DNA from: CAZOWW01 sp964583765
GTDB lineage: Bacteria > Actinomycetota > Actinomycetes > Actinomycetales > Kineosporiaceae
DNA: 29,601 bases
Assembly: GCA_964583765.1 (NCBI GenBank)
Contig: CAZOWW010000074.1
Coordinates: 1 to 29,601, forward strand
Reading direction: 5' to 3'
Of this stretch, positions 7,995 through 15,714 are shown in pieces. Below the pieces are notes generated by a model. The model was given only the letters and a program-made list of their open reading frames with translations. It was not told the DNA's origin and ran no database searches. Each line of letters starts with the position of its first letter. Position 1 is the first letter of the stretch. The translations under genes and the position numbers were made by a program.

Positions 7995-9223
7995 CGCACC
8001 TCCAGCGCCGCGGCCTTGCGCGCCGGGCACGCGTAGAGCTCCCGGAACCGCGTCGCCACGGCCGACCAGCTCCACGCGGGGTGGACGACGTCCCGGGCAC
8101 GTGCTCGCGTCTCGACCAGGGCCTCGGGGCGTTCAAGCAGGCGCAGGATCCCGGCGGCCAGGCCATGCTCGCTCGCATCGGGGGCGACCAGCAGCGGATG
8201 AAGGGCGGAGACGAGCTCCGGGTTGGCACCCACCGGGGTCACCAGGGCCGGGGTGCCGCAGGCCAGCGACTCGGCCGTGGTCAGGCCGAAACCCTCCAGC
8301 TCCGTCGTCGGCATCACGGTGAGGTTCGCCCGGCGGTACCAGTCCCGTAGCTCCGGGTCGCTGACCCGCCCCAGCAGACGCACCCGGCCGCCGAGGCCGA
8401 GCCGATCGATCTCCGCCTGGACGGCCGGGCGCTGGGCGCCGTCGCCCGCGATCGCCAGGCGCGCGCGAGGTTGCGCGACCACCACGTGGGACATCGCGCG
8501 CACGAGGTCCAGGACCCCCGTGCGGGGGGTGAGGCGCCGCGCGGTGAACAGCAGAGGGTCCGCGTCCTGCGCCCATTCCTCGGCGACGGCCGGGCCGGGG
8601 CAGAACCACCCCGTGTCGATGCCCCCCGGCAGCAGGACCGCCTGCTCGGCGGCCGGCCCGGACAACGCGGCCAGTTCCCGCCTCATGAACTCGCTGAGCA
8701 CGGTGACCGTCCCCGCCGTCGACACCACTCGGGCCTCGGCGCGACGCAGGGCCGCGACCACGGGACGTTGCACGGCCCGGGGCAGGAGGTAGCTGCCCTG
8801 CCGCTCCGACAGGAGTTCCCGGTACACGGGGGCGTGGAAGGTGTAGAGGAACCGGCCGGTGCCGCCGAAAGCCCCACGACGCCCGAAGGTGAGCGGGAGG
8901 GCCGGGACGGCGAAGTGGCCGTGGATCACCGAGGAGACACCGCTGCGGGCGAGGGCGGTCCGCACCCCCTGGGCGACGCGCCACGGGTAGAGGGCGGCGA
9001 AGGCCGGATTCCGCTTGCCGGGCACCCGGTACCGCACGACCTGCACTCCGTCCGCCTCCAGCACGGTGCCGGCCTGATCCGCCGACATGGCCTTGGCCAC
9101 GACGATCACCGGAACGCCGGAACGCACGAGGGCCGCGGACAGCTCGCGGACGTACCGCTCGAGGCCACCCAGCTTGTCCGGCGCCACGGCATTGGTGAGC
9201 ATCACCACACCCACGTCGTTCAT
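7991..9223 (-). CDS. GT4-family glycosyltransferase
   Basis: The start is the ATG at 9223, with GAGGAG (plus-strand CTCCTC at 9230-9235) 6 bases before it. A longer open frame to 9295 adds only an Ala/Ser-rich extension and is rejected. The 410-residue enzyme shows VVMLTNAVAPDKLGGLERYVREL at the N-terminus, with the Gly-Gly-Leu-Glu loop typical of GT4 enzymes, HGHFAVPALP and FHAPVYREL in the acceptor half, LLPGGIDTGWF at the domain linker, LLFTARRLTPRTGVLDL and LAIAGDGAQR in the donor half, and EX7E in ELEGFGLTTAESLACGTPALV. All motifs look intact. It is translationally coupled to the next gene by the GTGA overlap at 7991-7994. Linkage and donor are unknown. Confidence 0.94.
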   Translation of the reverse strand: MNDVGVVMLTNAVAPDKLGGLERYVRELSAALVRSGVPVIVVAKAMSADQAGTVLEADGVQVVRYRVPGKRNPAFAALYPWRVAQGVRTALARSGVSSVIHGHFAVPALPLTFGRRGAFGGTGRFLYTFHAPVYRELLSERQGSYLLPRAVQRPVVAALRRAEARVVSTAGTVTVLSEFMRRELAALSGPAAEQAVLLPGGIDTGWFCPGPAVAEEWAQDADPLLFTARRLTPRTGVLDLVRAMSHVVVAQPRARLAIAGDGAQRPAVQAEIDRLGLGGRVRLLGRVSDPELRDWYRRANLTVMPTTELEGFGLTTAESLACGTPALVTPVGANPELVSALHPLLVAPDASEHGLAAGILRLLERPEALVETRARARDVVHPAWSWSAVATRFRELYACPARKAAALEVR

Positions 9224-9264
9224 CCTGCTCTCCTCACTCGTCGCCTCTGCGGGGCTTGACGCAC

Positions 9265-9291
9265 CGGCTGGGCCCGTCACAACGGCTGGGC
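9265..9291 (-). repeat. Short direct repeat in the gap between two glycosyltransferase genes
   Basis: CGGCTGGGC occurs at 9265-9273 and again at 9283-9291, a period of 18 bases. It is in the 93-base gap between the genes ending at 9317 and starting at 9223. This is the largest non-coding gap inside the operon. I see no promoter hexamers in it. Confidence 0.4.
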
Positions 9292-9316
9292 TCACCGGTC
9301 CCGCCGGCGAGCGGCG

Positions 9317-10651
9317 TCAGACGACCCACGGAACCTCCGCCGCGCGGGGCCACGGCACCGTGGACGAGCCACCCCGCCCGACCCTGACCGCCGACCCATC
9401 GCCCCGAGTCACGTCCGTACGGGTCACGTCGGCCCAGATCGCCTCGCTCCGGGTCGCGTCGCCTCGCGGCAGGTCGCCCCGAGAAGCCGAACCCGATGCC
9501 GCCGCCCACCAGGCAGGCCAGCGTTCCTGCCAGGTCTGCCGCCGGGCCCAGGCCAGCACGCCCTCGGCCTCACGATCCCCACACACGGCGGCCTCCTGGA
9601 CGGCGCGTGCGAACTCCTCCGCGCTCCGGGCCACCCGCACCGAGGGGACACCCGACGAGCCGTCCGGATCCCAGTCGGTCGAGACGATCGGTCGTCCCCG
9701 GGCCGCGTACTGCAGCAACTTCATCGACGACTGGCCTCGACCCTGCTCGGCACGGTGCGGTAGCACCGCAACATCCGCACCGTCCACCACCTCGGGGATA
9801 CCTGACGGCTCCAGGAGGCCGTGCCAGCGCAGACGTCTCCCGCTCCGATCCTGGGCGTCGAACAACTCCGACGGCGCCCGTTCCCCCAGCCCGGCGTACC
9901 GGCAGGGCCCGTACACGTCGAGTGTCCAGTCAGGCAGCAGCTCGAGTACCCGCTCGACCAACGACAGGTCGAAGCGCTCCGACAGCGTGCCGATGTAGAT
10001 CATGCGTCGCGCGCCGGGCTGCGGCACGGCCCTCGAGGCGACCTGGGCTGTCGGCACCCCGTTCGGCACGAGGCTGACCGCCCGGTCCTCGAACAGCGAG
10101 CCGAGTCCGGGGTTGGCCACGATCACCTCGTCCGCCTCCGCCGCGATGCGCCGGTAGGCCTCGTGGACGTGCGAACGCCCTCCGCCGAGCAGGGCTGTCC
10201 AGTCGTCCGCCGCGTCGAAGACACGGCGACAGCCGGGGACCACCCGGTGCGCCCAGCCCAGGGCCTGCCACTGCCACGGCAGGGTGGCCACCAACACGCA
10301 GGGCTCCCCCCGCCGGCCGATGATCGACCGGAGCACCCGGGCGAGGCTCGAGTTGTCGAGGGTGGCGGCGAGCCGCAGGCGGTGGCCCGGCACCGGAGTG
10401 GTCCGCACCCAGCGGGTGAGCCCGCGCAGAGGATCTCCCGCCACCGACGGCCGTGGCGAACGGTCGGCCACCGGCCCGCTCCACCTCCGTGCCCACTCGC
10501 GCGCCCCGACCGTCCGCAGACTCCGCACGTCGGCAGGACTCTCCACGAAGTCGACCGTCAGTCCGTTCGCCCAGGCCGACTCGGCGATCGCGTGTTCCCG
10601 GCGCATGGCCGGGATCCAGGGGCTCTTGGAGCAGAGCACCAGATGCCTCAC
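9317..10651 (-). CDS. GT4-like glycosyltransferase with a repetitive Arg-Gly-Asp-rich tail
   Basis: Starts at the GTG at 10651, which overlaps the upstream stop (GTGA) and has AGGAGGAG 8 bases before it. The 444-residue protein begins VRHLVLCSKSPWIPAMRREHA. It has VFDAADDWTALLG in the acceptor half, a VSLVPNGVPT linker, MIYIGTLSERFDL at the start of the donor half, and SSMKLLQYAARGRPIVST at the donor site, the Lys-x3-Tyr variant seen in the TuaH-like branch rather than EX7E. After about residue 385 the enzyme fold should be complete. The rest is a low-complexity tail with six pentads, RGDLP-RGDAT-RSEAI-WADVT-RTDVT-RGDGS, encoded by 15-bp units. The tail is probably disordered. The open frame extending to 11293 is a shadow of the upstream gene. 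Confidence 0.9.
   Translation of the reverse strand: MRHLVLCSKSPWIPAMRREHAIAESAWANGLTVDFVESPADVRSLRTVGAREWARRWSGPVADRSPRPSVAGDPLRGLTRWVRTTPVPGHRLRLAATLDNSSLARVLRSIIGRRGEPCVLVATLPWQWQALGWAHRVVPGCRRVFDAADDWTALLGGGRSHVHEAYRRIAAEADEVIVANPGLGSLFEDRAVSLVPNGVPTAQVASRAVPQPGARRMIYIGTLSERFDLSLVERVLELLPDWTLDVYGPCRYAGLGERAPSELFDAQDRSGRRLRWHGLLEPSGIPEVVDGADVAVLPHRAEQGRGQSSMKLLQYAARGRPIVSTDWDPDGSSGVPSVRVARSAEEFARAVQEAAVCGDREAEGVLAWARRQTWQERWPAWWAAASGSASRGDLPRGDATRSEAIWADVTRTDVTRGDGSAVRVGRGGSSTVPWPRAAEVPWVV
9406..9480 (-). repeat. Five degenerate 15-bp tandem units in the tail of a glycosyltransferase gene
   Basis: Units at 9406, 9421, 9436, 9451 and 9466 share a plus-strand core resembling GGGTCACGTCGCCTC. 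The period is exactly five codons, so the repeat stays in frame and yields pentads with Asp at a fixed position. Divergence between units suggests it is old or under selection on the protein. Confidence 0.7.
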
Positions 10652-12009
10652 CGCGCCCACTCCTCCTGGGCCCACTCCTCCTGGGCGGACGATCCCTCGG
10701 TCAGATCGATGTCCCACGCCCCGCTCCCCTGCCCGATGGCGACGGCGCCCTCGACCGGCGCCTGCGAGGAGCTCGCCTGGCGTGGCAGCACGACGTCCCA
10801 CGCGGCCACCGGGCCGGCCCCGGCCGGCGGCAGGGTTTCCGCCCGTCGCAGCTGGGGACCGCCGCCGCGCGTCGCGGCCCGCCGCGGCCAGGCCTCGACG
10901 AGGTGTTCCTGCACCTGATCCGCGGAGACCTGCCACCGCCACCCGGACGCCCACTCCCGGGCGGCGCACGCCATACGTGCGCGGGTCTCCGGGACAGCGA
11001 GCGCGGCCAACGCGTACGCGGCGGCCTGCGGATCGCGGGGAACGCAGAAGCCGGTGATCCCGTCCCGCACCGTCTCGGGCAACCCGCCCTCGTCTGCGAC
11101 GATCACAGGGGTCCCGCAGGCCTGGGACTCCAGACTGACCAGGCCCAGCGGTTCGCGCTGGGCGAGGTACATGGTGGCCACGGCACCTCGGTAGAGCCGG
11201 CGCAGGTCGCGGTCGCTCACCCCGACCACGATCTTCAACTGCACGCCCTCGGTCACCGCCACCTCGCGTAGGCGACGTTCCTCCGGGGCCCACGAGCGAG
11301 GAGCCACCACGACCACGGGCAGTGAGAGTCCGCTGCGGGCGGCAGCGCGCACGACCAGTTCGTGGCCCTTGGTGGGGATCAGCGACCCCACGCTGAGCAG
11401 ATGACTCAGCGGTCGGTTCCCCACCGGTGAGTCGATCATGTCGTCCGGCACTCCGCAGGGGGTCACCACCGCGGCCCGCCCGTAGGCGCGCTGGATGGAT
11501 GCCGCGGTGAATCGCGAGTTGGTCAGCACCGTGACCGCCTCGCCGACGCCCACGCGGTCCAGGGCGCGTTGGCGCGCATAGAGCGCCGCGTAGAGCCGTC
11601 GGGTCGAGCCACGAGTGGCCTGGCCGAGCCCCGGCTCGTAGTCCACCCGCCGGGGCTCGTCGCAGTACCGCACCACGGGCAGGTGCCGGGGCAGGATCGC
11701 CACCGCGCTCTTGTTCACGCTGCAGGGATTCGCGTAGATCACGTCAGCGCCCATGCGGTGGGCGAGGTCCCCCATCTCCTGCCAGACCTCGGCCAACGCG
11801 GTGAGGTCGCGGTACCGGGCCGGGGGACGGAGCAGTTGGTGACGTGACTCGGCGCGCTGGTCCAGCGGCACCACGACGGGCCGGTCCGAGACCGGATCAG
11901 CGAAAGACGTCGTGATCTCGACGTAGGGCAGGTCGAACCGACGCACCTGCTCGGCCAGCCGACGCCGGGCGCCCCCGAACCGAAGGTTGTGCAGAACCGC
12001 GATCTTCAC
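10648..12009 (-). CDS. GT4-family glycosyltransferase with a long C-terminal extension
   Basis: The GTG at 12009 is preceded by GAGGAG (plus strand 12016-12021). The 453-residue protein has a GT-B N-terminus (MKIAVLHNLRFGGARRRL), VIYANPCSVNKSA, VVRYCDEPRRVDYEPG and VLTNSRFTAASI in the acceptor half. VVTPCGVPDDM is the linker, LLSVGSLIPTKGHEL begins the donor half, and EX7E is intact in REPLGLVSLESQACGTPVIV. After about residue 375 comes a tail of roughly 75 residues, rich in Ala, Gly, Pro and Gln, containing AAWDVVL and AWDIDL and ending in two perfect QEEWA units. This tail is not part of the GT4 fold. Its last codons also hold the ribosome binding site of the next gene, whose GTG overlaps this stop by 4 bases. 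Confidence 0.93.
   Translation of the reverse strand: MKIAVLHNLRFGGARRRLAEQVRRFDLPYVEITTSFADPVSDRPVVVPLDQRAESRHQLLRPPARYRDLTALAEVWQEMGDLAHRMGADVIYANPCSVNKSAVAILPRHLPVVRYCDEPRRVDYEPGLGQATRGSTRRLYAALYARQRALDRVGVGEAVTVLTNSRFTAASIQRAYGRAAVVTPCGVPDDMIDSPVGNRPLSHLLSVGSLIPTKGHELVVRAAARSGLSLPVVVVAPRSWAPEERRLREVAVTEGVQLKIVVGVSDRDLRRLYRGAVATMYLAQREPLGLVSLESQACGTPVIVADEGGLPETVRDGITGFCVPRDPQAAAYALAALAVPETRARMACAAREWASGWRWQVSADQVQEHLVEAWPRRAATRGGGPQLRRAETLPPAGAGPVAAWDVVLPRQASSSQAPVEGAVAIGQGSGAWDIDLTEGSSAQEEWAQEEWAR
10656..10685 (-). repeat. Perfect 15-bp tandem duplication that carries two Shine-Dalgarno sequences
   Basis: CCCACTCCTCCTGGG stands at 10656-10670 and again, identical, at 10671-10685. On the coding strand each copy contains AGGAGGAG. 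The downstream copy lies 8 bases before the GTG start at 10651, the ideal distance. The second lies 15 bases further up. The same bases encode QEEWA-QEEWA at the end of the preceding enzyme. Confidence 0.85.
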
Positions 12010-12048
12010 CAGTCGCTCCTCGTGACGAAATGGGTCAACGAAGCCGTC

Positions 12049-13158
12049 TCACACCGAACAACCAGCGGAAAGGGCTGTCCCGGGTGCTGCCAGTCGCGCG
12101 TACGACCGAAGGCATCGCCTGGCGACCTCGTCCCAGGTGAAATGCTCCCGAACTCGTTGGACGGCCGCGTCCGAGAGCTCACGCCACCGCGGTGGTGACG
12201 ACAACAACCTCTCGATCGCGTCTCTCAATCCGTTCACGTCACCGGGCTCCACCACGAGGCCGCTCTCGCCGTGGGCGATCGTCTCGGGGACGCCCCCCAC
12301 CCGCGTGCCAATGACAGGCGTTCCGCAGGCCATTGCCTCCAGAAGAACCAGGCCCAGGAGCTCTGGCTTGGGCGCCTCGGCGCCGTACATGGTGCGATAG
12401 ACGCTCGGGAGCACCGAGACGCGCGCCGTGCGGTAGGCGTGCAGGATCTCCGCGTCCCCTGCGTCCGAGACGATTCGCACGTCCTTCCCGACGGACAGGC
12501 GCTCCAGATCCCTGCGGTACCGGGCGTTGTAGCACCGACCGAAGATGCGCAGCTTCACCTGCGCCGGCACGGCCCTGATCAGCACGTCCAGCCCTTTGTG
12601 CGGAAGGACTCTCCCCACGAAGACGACCTTCTCCTCGCGATCGACCCCCGGTACCGGGAAGAATCTCCGGATGTCGACCCCTCCGCCGATCAGGGTCGCC
12701 CGATCCCGAAGGTCCGGATATCCGGACAGCGAGAACTCACTCACGGGCAGGAAGGCGGTAATGGATTGCCGCGTGCCCAACAGGCGGGAGAAATTGCGCC
12801 CCACTCCGCCGTGGTCCGTGACACAGACCGGGATCCTCGCGCGCCGCCCGCCCCGGGCGAACACATCTGTCACGACCGACTCCAGCTGATGGGTGTGGAG
12901 TACGGCCGCCTCGTTGACGAGCTTGCGGACACCGAACGCCATCGGGTTCACCGGCGATCCGCGCCAATGCCAACGACCGTGGAGAACCTCCACCGAGAGA
13001 TCTCCCTCCCGAAGGCTCGCTCTCCTGTCCCCGAACGTCACGAATCTCGTCGGCGTCATCACGGCCATGGCCTTGGCGAGCTCCCACGGATAGCGCTCAC
13101 CACCGCCCCACAGGCCGTCCGGGCCGAAGCCCTGCGGACTGATGTGCGTCACGAACAT
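12049..13158 (-). CDS. GT4-family glycosyltransferase
   Basis: The ATG at 13158 has GGGAGGGG 8 bases upstream. The 369-residue enzyme begins MFVTHISPQGFGPDGLWGGG, a GT4 first strand with a glycine-rich acceptor loop. VCVTDHGGVGRNFSRL and LPVSEFSL lie in the acceptor half, and IGGGVDIRRF is the linker. VVFVGRVLPHKGLDVLI, with the conserved Lys, starts the donor half, and KPELLGLVLLEAMACGTPVIGT carries the intact EX7E motif, followed by the VGGVPE loop. It overlaps the upstream glycosyltransferase gene by 10 bases and is separated from the next gene by 39 bases. GC is about 65 %, lower than that of the next genes in the operon. Donor sugar is unknown. Confidence 0.94.
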   Translation of the reverse strand: MFVTHISPQGFGPDGLWGGGERYPWELAKAMAVMTPTRFVTFGDRRASLREGDLSVEVLHGRWHWRGSPVNPMAFGVRKLVNEAAVLHTHQLESVVTDVFARGGRRARIPVCVTDHGGVGRNFSRLLGTRQSITAFLPVSEFSLSGYPDLRDRATLIGGGVDIRRFFPVPGVDREEKVVFVGRVLPHKGLDVLIRAVPAQVKLRIFGRCYNARYRRDLERLSVGKDVRIVSDAGDAEILHAYRTARVSVLPSVYRTMYGAEAPKPELLGLVLLEAMACGTPVIGTRVGGVPETIAHGESGLVVEPGDVNGLRDAIERLLSSPPRWRELSDAAVQRVREHFTWDEVARRCLRSYARLAAPGTALSAGCSV

Positions 13159-14252
13159 ACCCGCGCCCCCTCCCGGACCGTCGCATAGACCGCCGCCGTC
13201 GCATCGACCATGCGATCCACGGTGAACATCGACTCCTGGCGTCGTCGAGCGGCTGCACCCATTTCCTCGACCAGATTCCGGTCGCGCGCCAGGGTGTCCA
13301 GTGCCGCGGCAAGTTCACCCGGTGATCCCGGAGCGACGAGCAGACCGCACTCCCCGTGCGGCACCAGTTCGGGTATCCCGTCCACCCGGGTGCCCACCAC
13401 GGCACGCCCCAGAGCCATCGCCTCGATCACGGAGTACGGGCTGGACTCCGCTCGCGAGGGCAGGCACAGGACATGTCCACGCCCGGGAGCTGCCGCGCCG
13501 TCGGCACAGTGACCGGCAAAGACCACTCGCCCGGCGCTCCCGAGTTCCGCCAGCGCCCGCAGATGGCCCTCCCATGGACCGCCCCCGTGCACTGTGACAC
13601 TCCAGTTCTCGCGCGCCATGCCCGCCGCCTCGACGAGCACGTCGAATCCCTTACGCCAGCAGAGGGAGCCCACGCCCACCACGTGCAGATCACCGGACGG
13701 GAACTCCGGGATCGCCCGTGGCGTGGGGACCCCGTTCGGAATGGCCACGACCCGGGTGGGCGGCACTCCGAAACGCCGGCAGAAGAACTGACGTGAGGCT
13801 TCGCTGACACAGATCACGCGCTCGACGTGCGAGACCTCCCAGCGCTTCATTAAGGTCTTCACCCAACGCGCTCCCGGCTTACGTACTCCTTGTGGAAGCG
13901 ACGGATCCACGCTCATGGCCCGGTCCGTGGTCCGATTCCGCGGCAGGTGTTCGGTGGACACCACCGCACCGACCCCGCCGGCACGATGCCCGCGCACCAT
14001 CCCCCACAGGGCATTCGTGTCGAAGGAGCGGTGCAGGTGCGCGTGCCACACATCGGCCCCTCGCGAGAGCGCCTCGTCCTGGGTCAGTACCTCCTCACCC
14101 CGCGACGAGGCCTCGTCCCACAGCTCCCGCGCCGCGGAGGGCAGGGCATAGACGACATCGTGACCTCGTGCGGCGAGTCCCGCATGGAGGTCCTTCACAT
14201 GCCGCCACACCCCACCGTTCTCGGTCGCGGTCACAGCCAGCACGACTCTCAC
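13149..14252 (-). CDS. GT4-family glycosyltransferase
   Basis: The GTG at 14252 gives a canonical N-terminus (MRVVLAVTATENGGVWRHV) with a GAGGTGG purine stretch about 9 bases upstream. The acceptor half has HAHLHRSFDTNAL and STEHLPRNRTTDRA. VICVSEASRQFF and VVAIPNGVPTPRA lead into the donor half, with VVGVGSLCWRKGFDVL and VHGGGPW. EX7E is intact in RAESSPYSVIEAMALGRAVVGT. The STEHLPRN segment is often seen in GT4 enzymes of polysaccharide clusters. The length of 367 residues is usual. It starts 4 bases after the flippase stop and overlaps the next gene by 10 bases, so it is part of one transcript. Substrate cannot be deduced. Confidence 0.94.
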   Translation of the reverse strand: MRVVLAVTATENGGVWRHVKDLHAGLAARGHDVVYALPSAARELWDEASSRGEEVLTQDEALSRGADVWHAHLHRSFDTNALWGMVRGHRAGGVGAVVSTEHLPRNRTTDRAMSVDPSLPQGVRKPGARWVKTLMKRWEVSHVERVICVSEASRQFFCRRFGVPPTRVVAIPNGVPTPRAIPEFPSGDLHVVGVGSLCWRKGFDVLVEAAGMARENWSVTVHGGGPWEGHLRALAELGSAGRVVFAGHCADGAAAPGRGHVLCLPSRAESSPYSVIEAMALGRAVVGTRVDGIPELVPHGECGLLVAPGSPGELAAALDTLARDRNLVEEMGAAARRRQESMFTVDRMVDATAAVYATVREGARVCS

Positions 14253-14256
14253 CGGA

Positions 14257-15714
14257 TCACCACCTCTTCCCGGCCGCCACAGCCGCCTTCATACGAATTG
14301 CCGCCACCAGGAGTGCCACGCCACAGCACAGGACGAACACCGCCATCCCGACCGGACTGTCCCCCCAGCAGACGCGTACACCGAACGCGCAGGAGACGAG
14401 CAGACTCGCGATACCGGCGATGCCCGAGTATGGCAATGTGAGCCGGAACTTGCGGGCAAGGGTGGCCAACGAGGCGGAACACACGACGAGTTCCGTCAAC
14501 AATGTCACCCAGGCACAGGCCACGCCTCCGACCGGAGGGATCAACAGGAGGTTCAAAGTGATGTTCAGCACCACCGCCAGGACGTTCTGAATCATCATCA
14601 CACGCGTATACGCGAGAGCCACGAGAAGAGTCCCGGCTATGTTGCCGTACACCCCCACGACGCCGGCGAGAGCCATGGGCACGAGCATCGGAGCGGCCTC
14701 GTCGAAACCTCTCCCGAGAGCGATCGAAAGAAAGGTACTCGGGAAGAACAGCATCGCCCCGTACACGGGAAGCGCCACGGCGCTCAGCAGGCGACTGACG
14801 TCACGTGCCAGGACTTCCCGTCGAACAGGATCATCTGCCGATCGTGCGAGCAACGGCAGTGCTGCCGCGCAGGCGATCCCCGGGACGGTGGCCGCGAGCG
14901 CGAGCAGCTTCGAGACACCGACGTAGTCCCCGACGACCGCGCCCACCGCTAGGGAGCTCAGCAGGACGATGTCGATGTTCACGTACACCTTGGACAGGAC
15001 CGTGGAGACTCCCACGGGCAGCGCCGCACGGCACAGTGCCCGACGTTCCGCGGCACTACAGCCCGTGCAACGCGACACCGTTCTGGCCGAACGGGCCAGG
15101 ATCATCGAGTTCGCCAGGGAGGAGACCGAGAGCACGGCGCACATCCCCACCGGCCCGCCCCCGCCCAGGGCGACCGCGGCGAGCGCTACGGACTGGCCCG
15201 TCGTCGTGAGGACGTCGATCATGGCGAGCCTGCGTACCTGATACGTGGCCATCAGCAACGCTCGGGCACCCGACCAGGCGACTCCCACAATGCTCGGGAA
15301 GAGCACCAGATAGGCCGGGAAGTCCCCGTCCCGGATGAGCAGGGCTCCCACGAACAGGAAGAGCACACCGACGCCGAGGGCCCATCGGCCCTGGATTCCG
15401 TAGGCCGCCCTCAGCAGTGCACCGCGATCGTCCTCCCGCCGTCCGAACTCCCGGGTCAGGACCAGCACGAACCCGAACTCGGCGAGGGTCTGGGCCAGTG
15501 CCCACACCGCTTGCACCGATCCGAATCGCCCGTACTCGGCTGGCCCGAGCGTCCGCGTCACGACGCCGGTCGAGAGGGCGCCGACCATCATCATGGCGGC
15601 CCGCCGCAGCACCAACGCTCCCGCTGCCGTGACCACCTTCGTCAGAGCCGCCTCCGGGGCTTCATCCCCTTCCACGGTGGGCCCCGAGCCCAGCACGACT
15701 GTTCCCTCACTCAT
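14257..15714 (-). CDS. Polysaccharide flippase, Wzx/PST type (MOP superfamily)
   Basis: A 485-residue polytopic protein with about 12-14 membrane segments after a polar N-terminus of some 25 residues. Segments such as AAGALVLRRAAMMMVGALSTGVVTR followed by TLGPAEYGRFGSVQAVWALAQTLAEFG match the start of oligosaccharide flippases, in which the Leu-Gly-x-x-x-Tyr-Gly element lies between the first two helices. The ATG at 15714 has a GAGGG stretch upstream. It should move the undecaprenyl-linked repeat unit to the outer face of the membrane. It overlaps the polymerase gene by 8 bases, the usual Wzy-Wzx adjacency. An N-terminal Val/Leu-rich tract and the absence of charged pairs in some helices do not argue against transport. 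No competing family fits as well. Confidence 0.9.
   Translation of the reverse strand: MSEGTVVLGSGPTVEGDEAPEAALTKVVTAAGALVLRRAAMMMVGALSTGVVTRTLGPAEYGRFGSVQAVWALAQTLAEFGFVLVLTREFGRREDDRGALLRAAYGIQGRWALGVGVLFLFVGALLIRDGDFPAYLVLFPSIVGVAWSGARALLMATYQVRRLAMIDVLTTTGQSVALAAVALGGGGPVGMCAVLSVSSLANSMILARSARTVSRCTGCSAAERRALCRAALPVGVSTVLSKVYVNIDIVLLSSLAVGAVVGDYVGVSKLLALAATVPGIACAAALPLLARSADDPVRREVLARDVSRLLSAVALPVYGAMLFFPSTFLSIALGRGFDEAAPMLVPMALAGVVGVYGNIAGTLLVALAYTRVMMIQNVLAVVLNITLNLLLIPPVGGVACAWVTLLTELVVCSASLATLARKFRLTLPYSGIAGIASLLVSCAFGVRVCWGDSPVGMAVFVLCCGVALLVAAIRMKAAVAAGKRW

Noticed and set aside
10652..11293. N-terminal extension of the glycosyltransferase frame 9317-10651
   Set aside because: The 214 extra residues are low-complexity Arg/Gly/Pro and are the other-frame shadow of the 10648-12009 gene; the GTG at 10651 has an ideal ribosome binding site.
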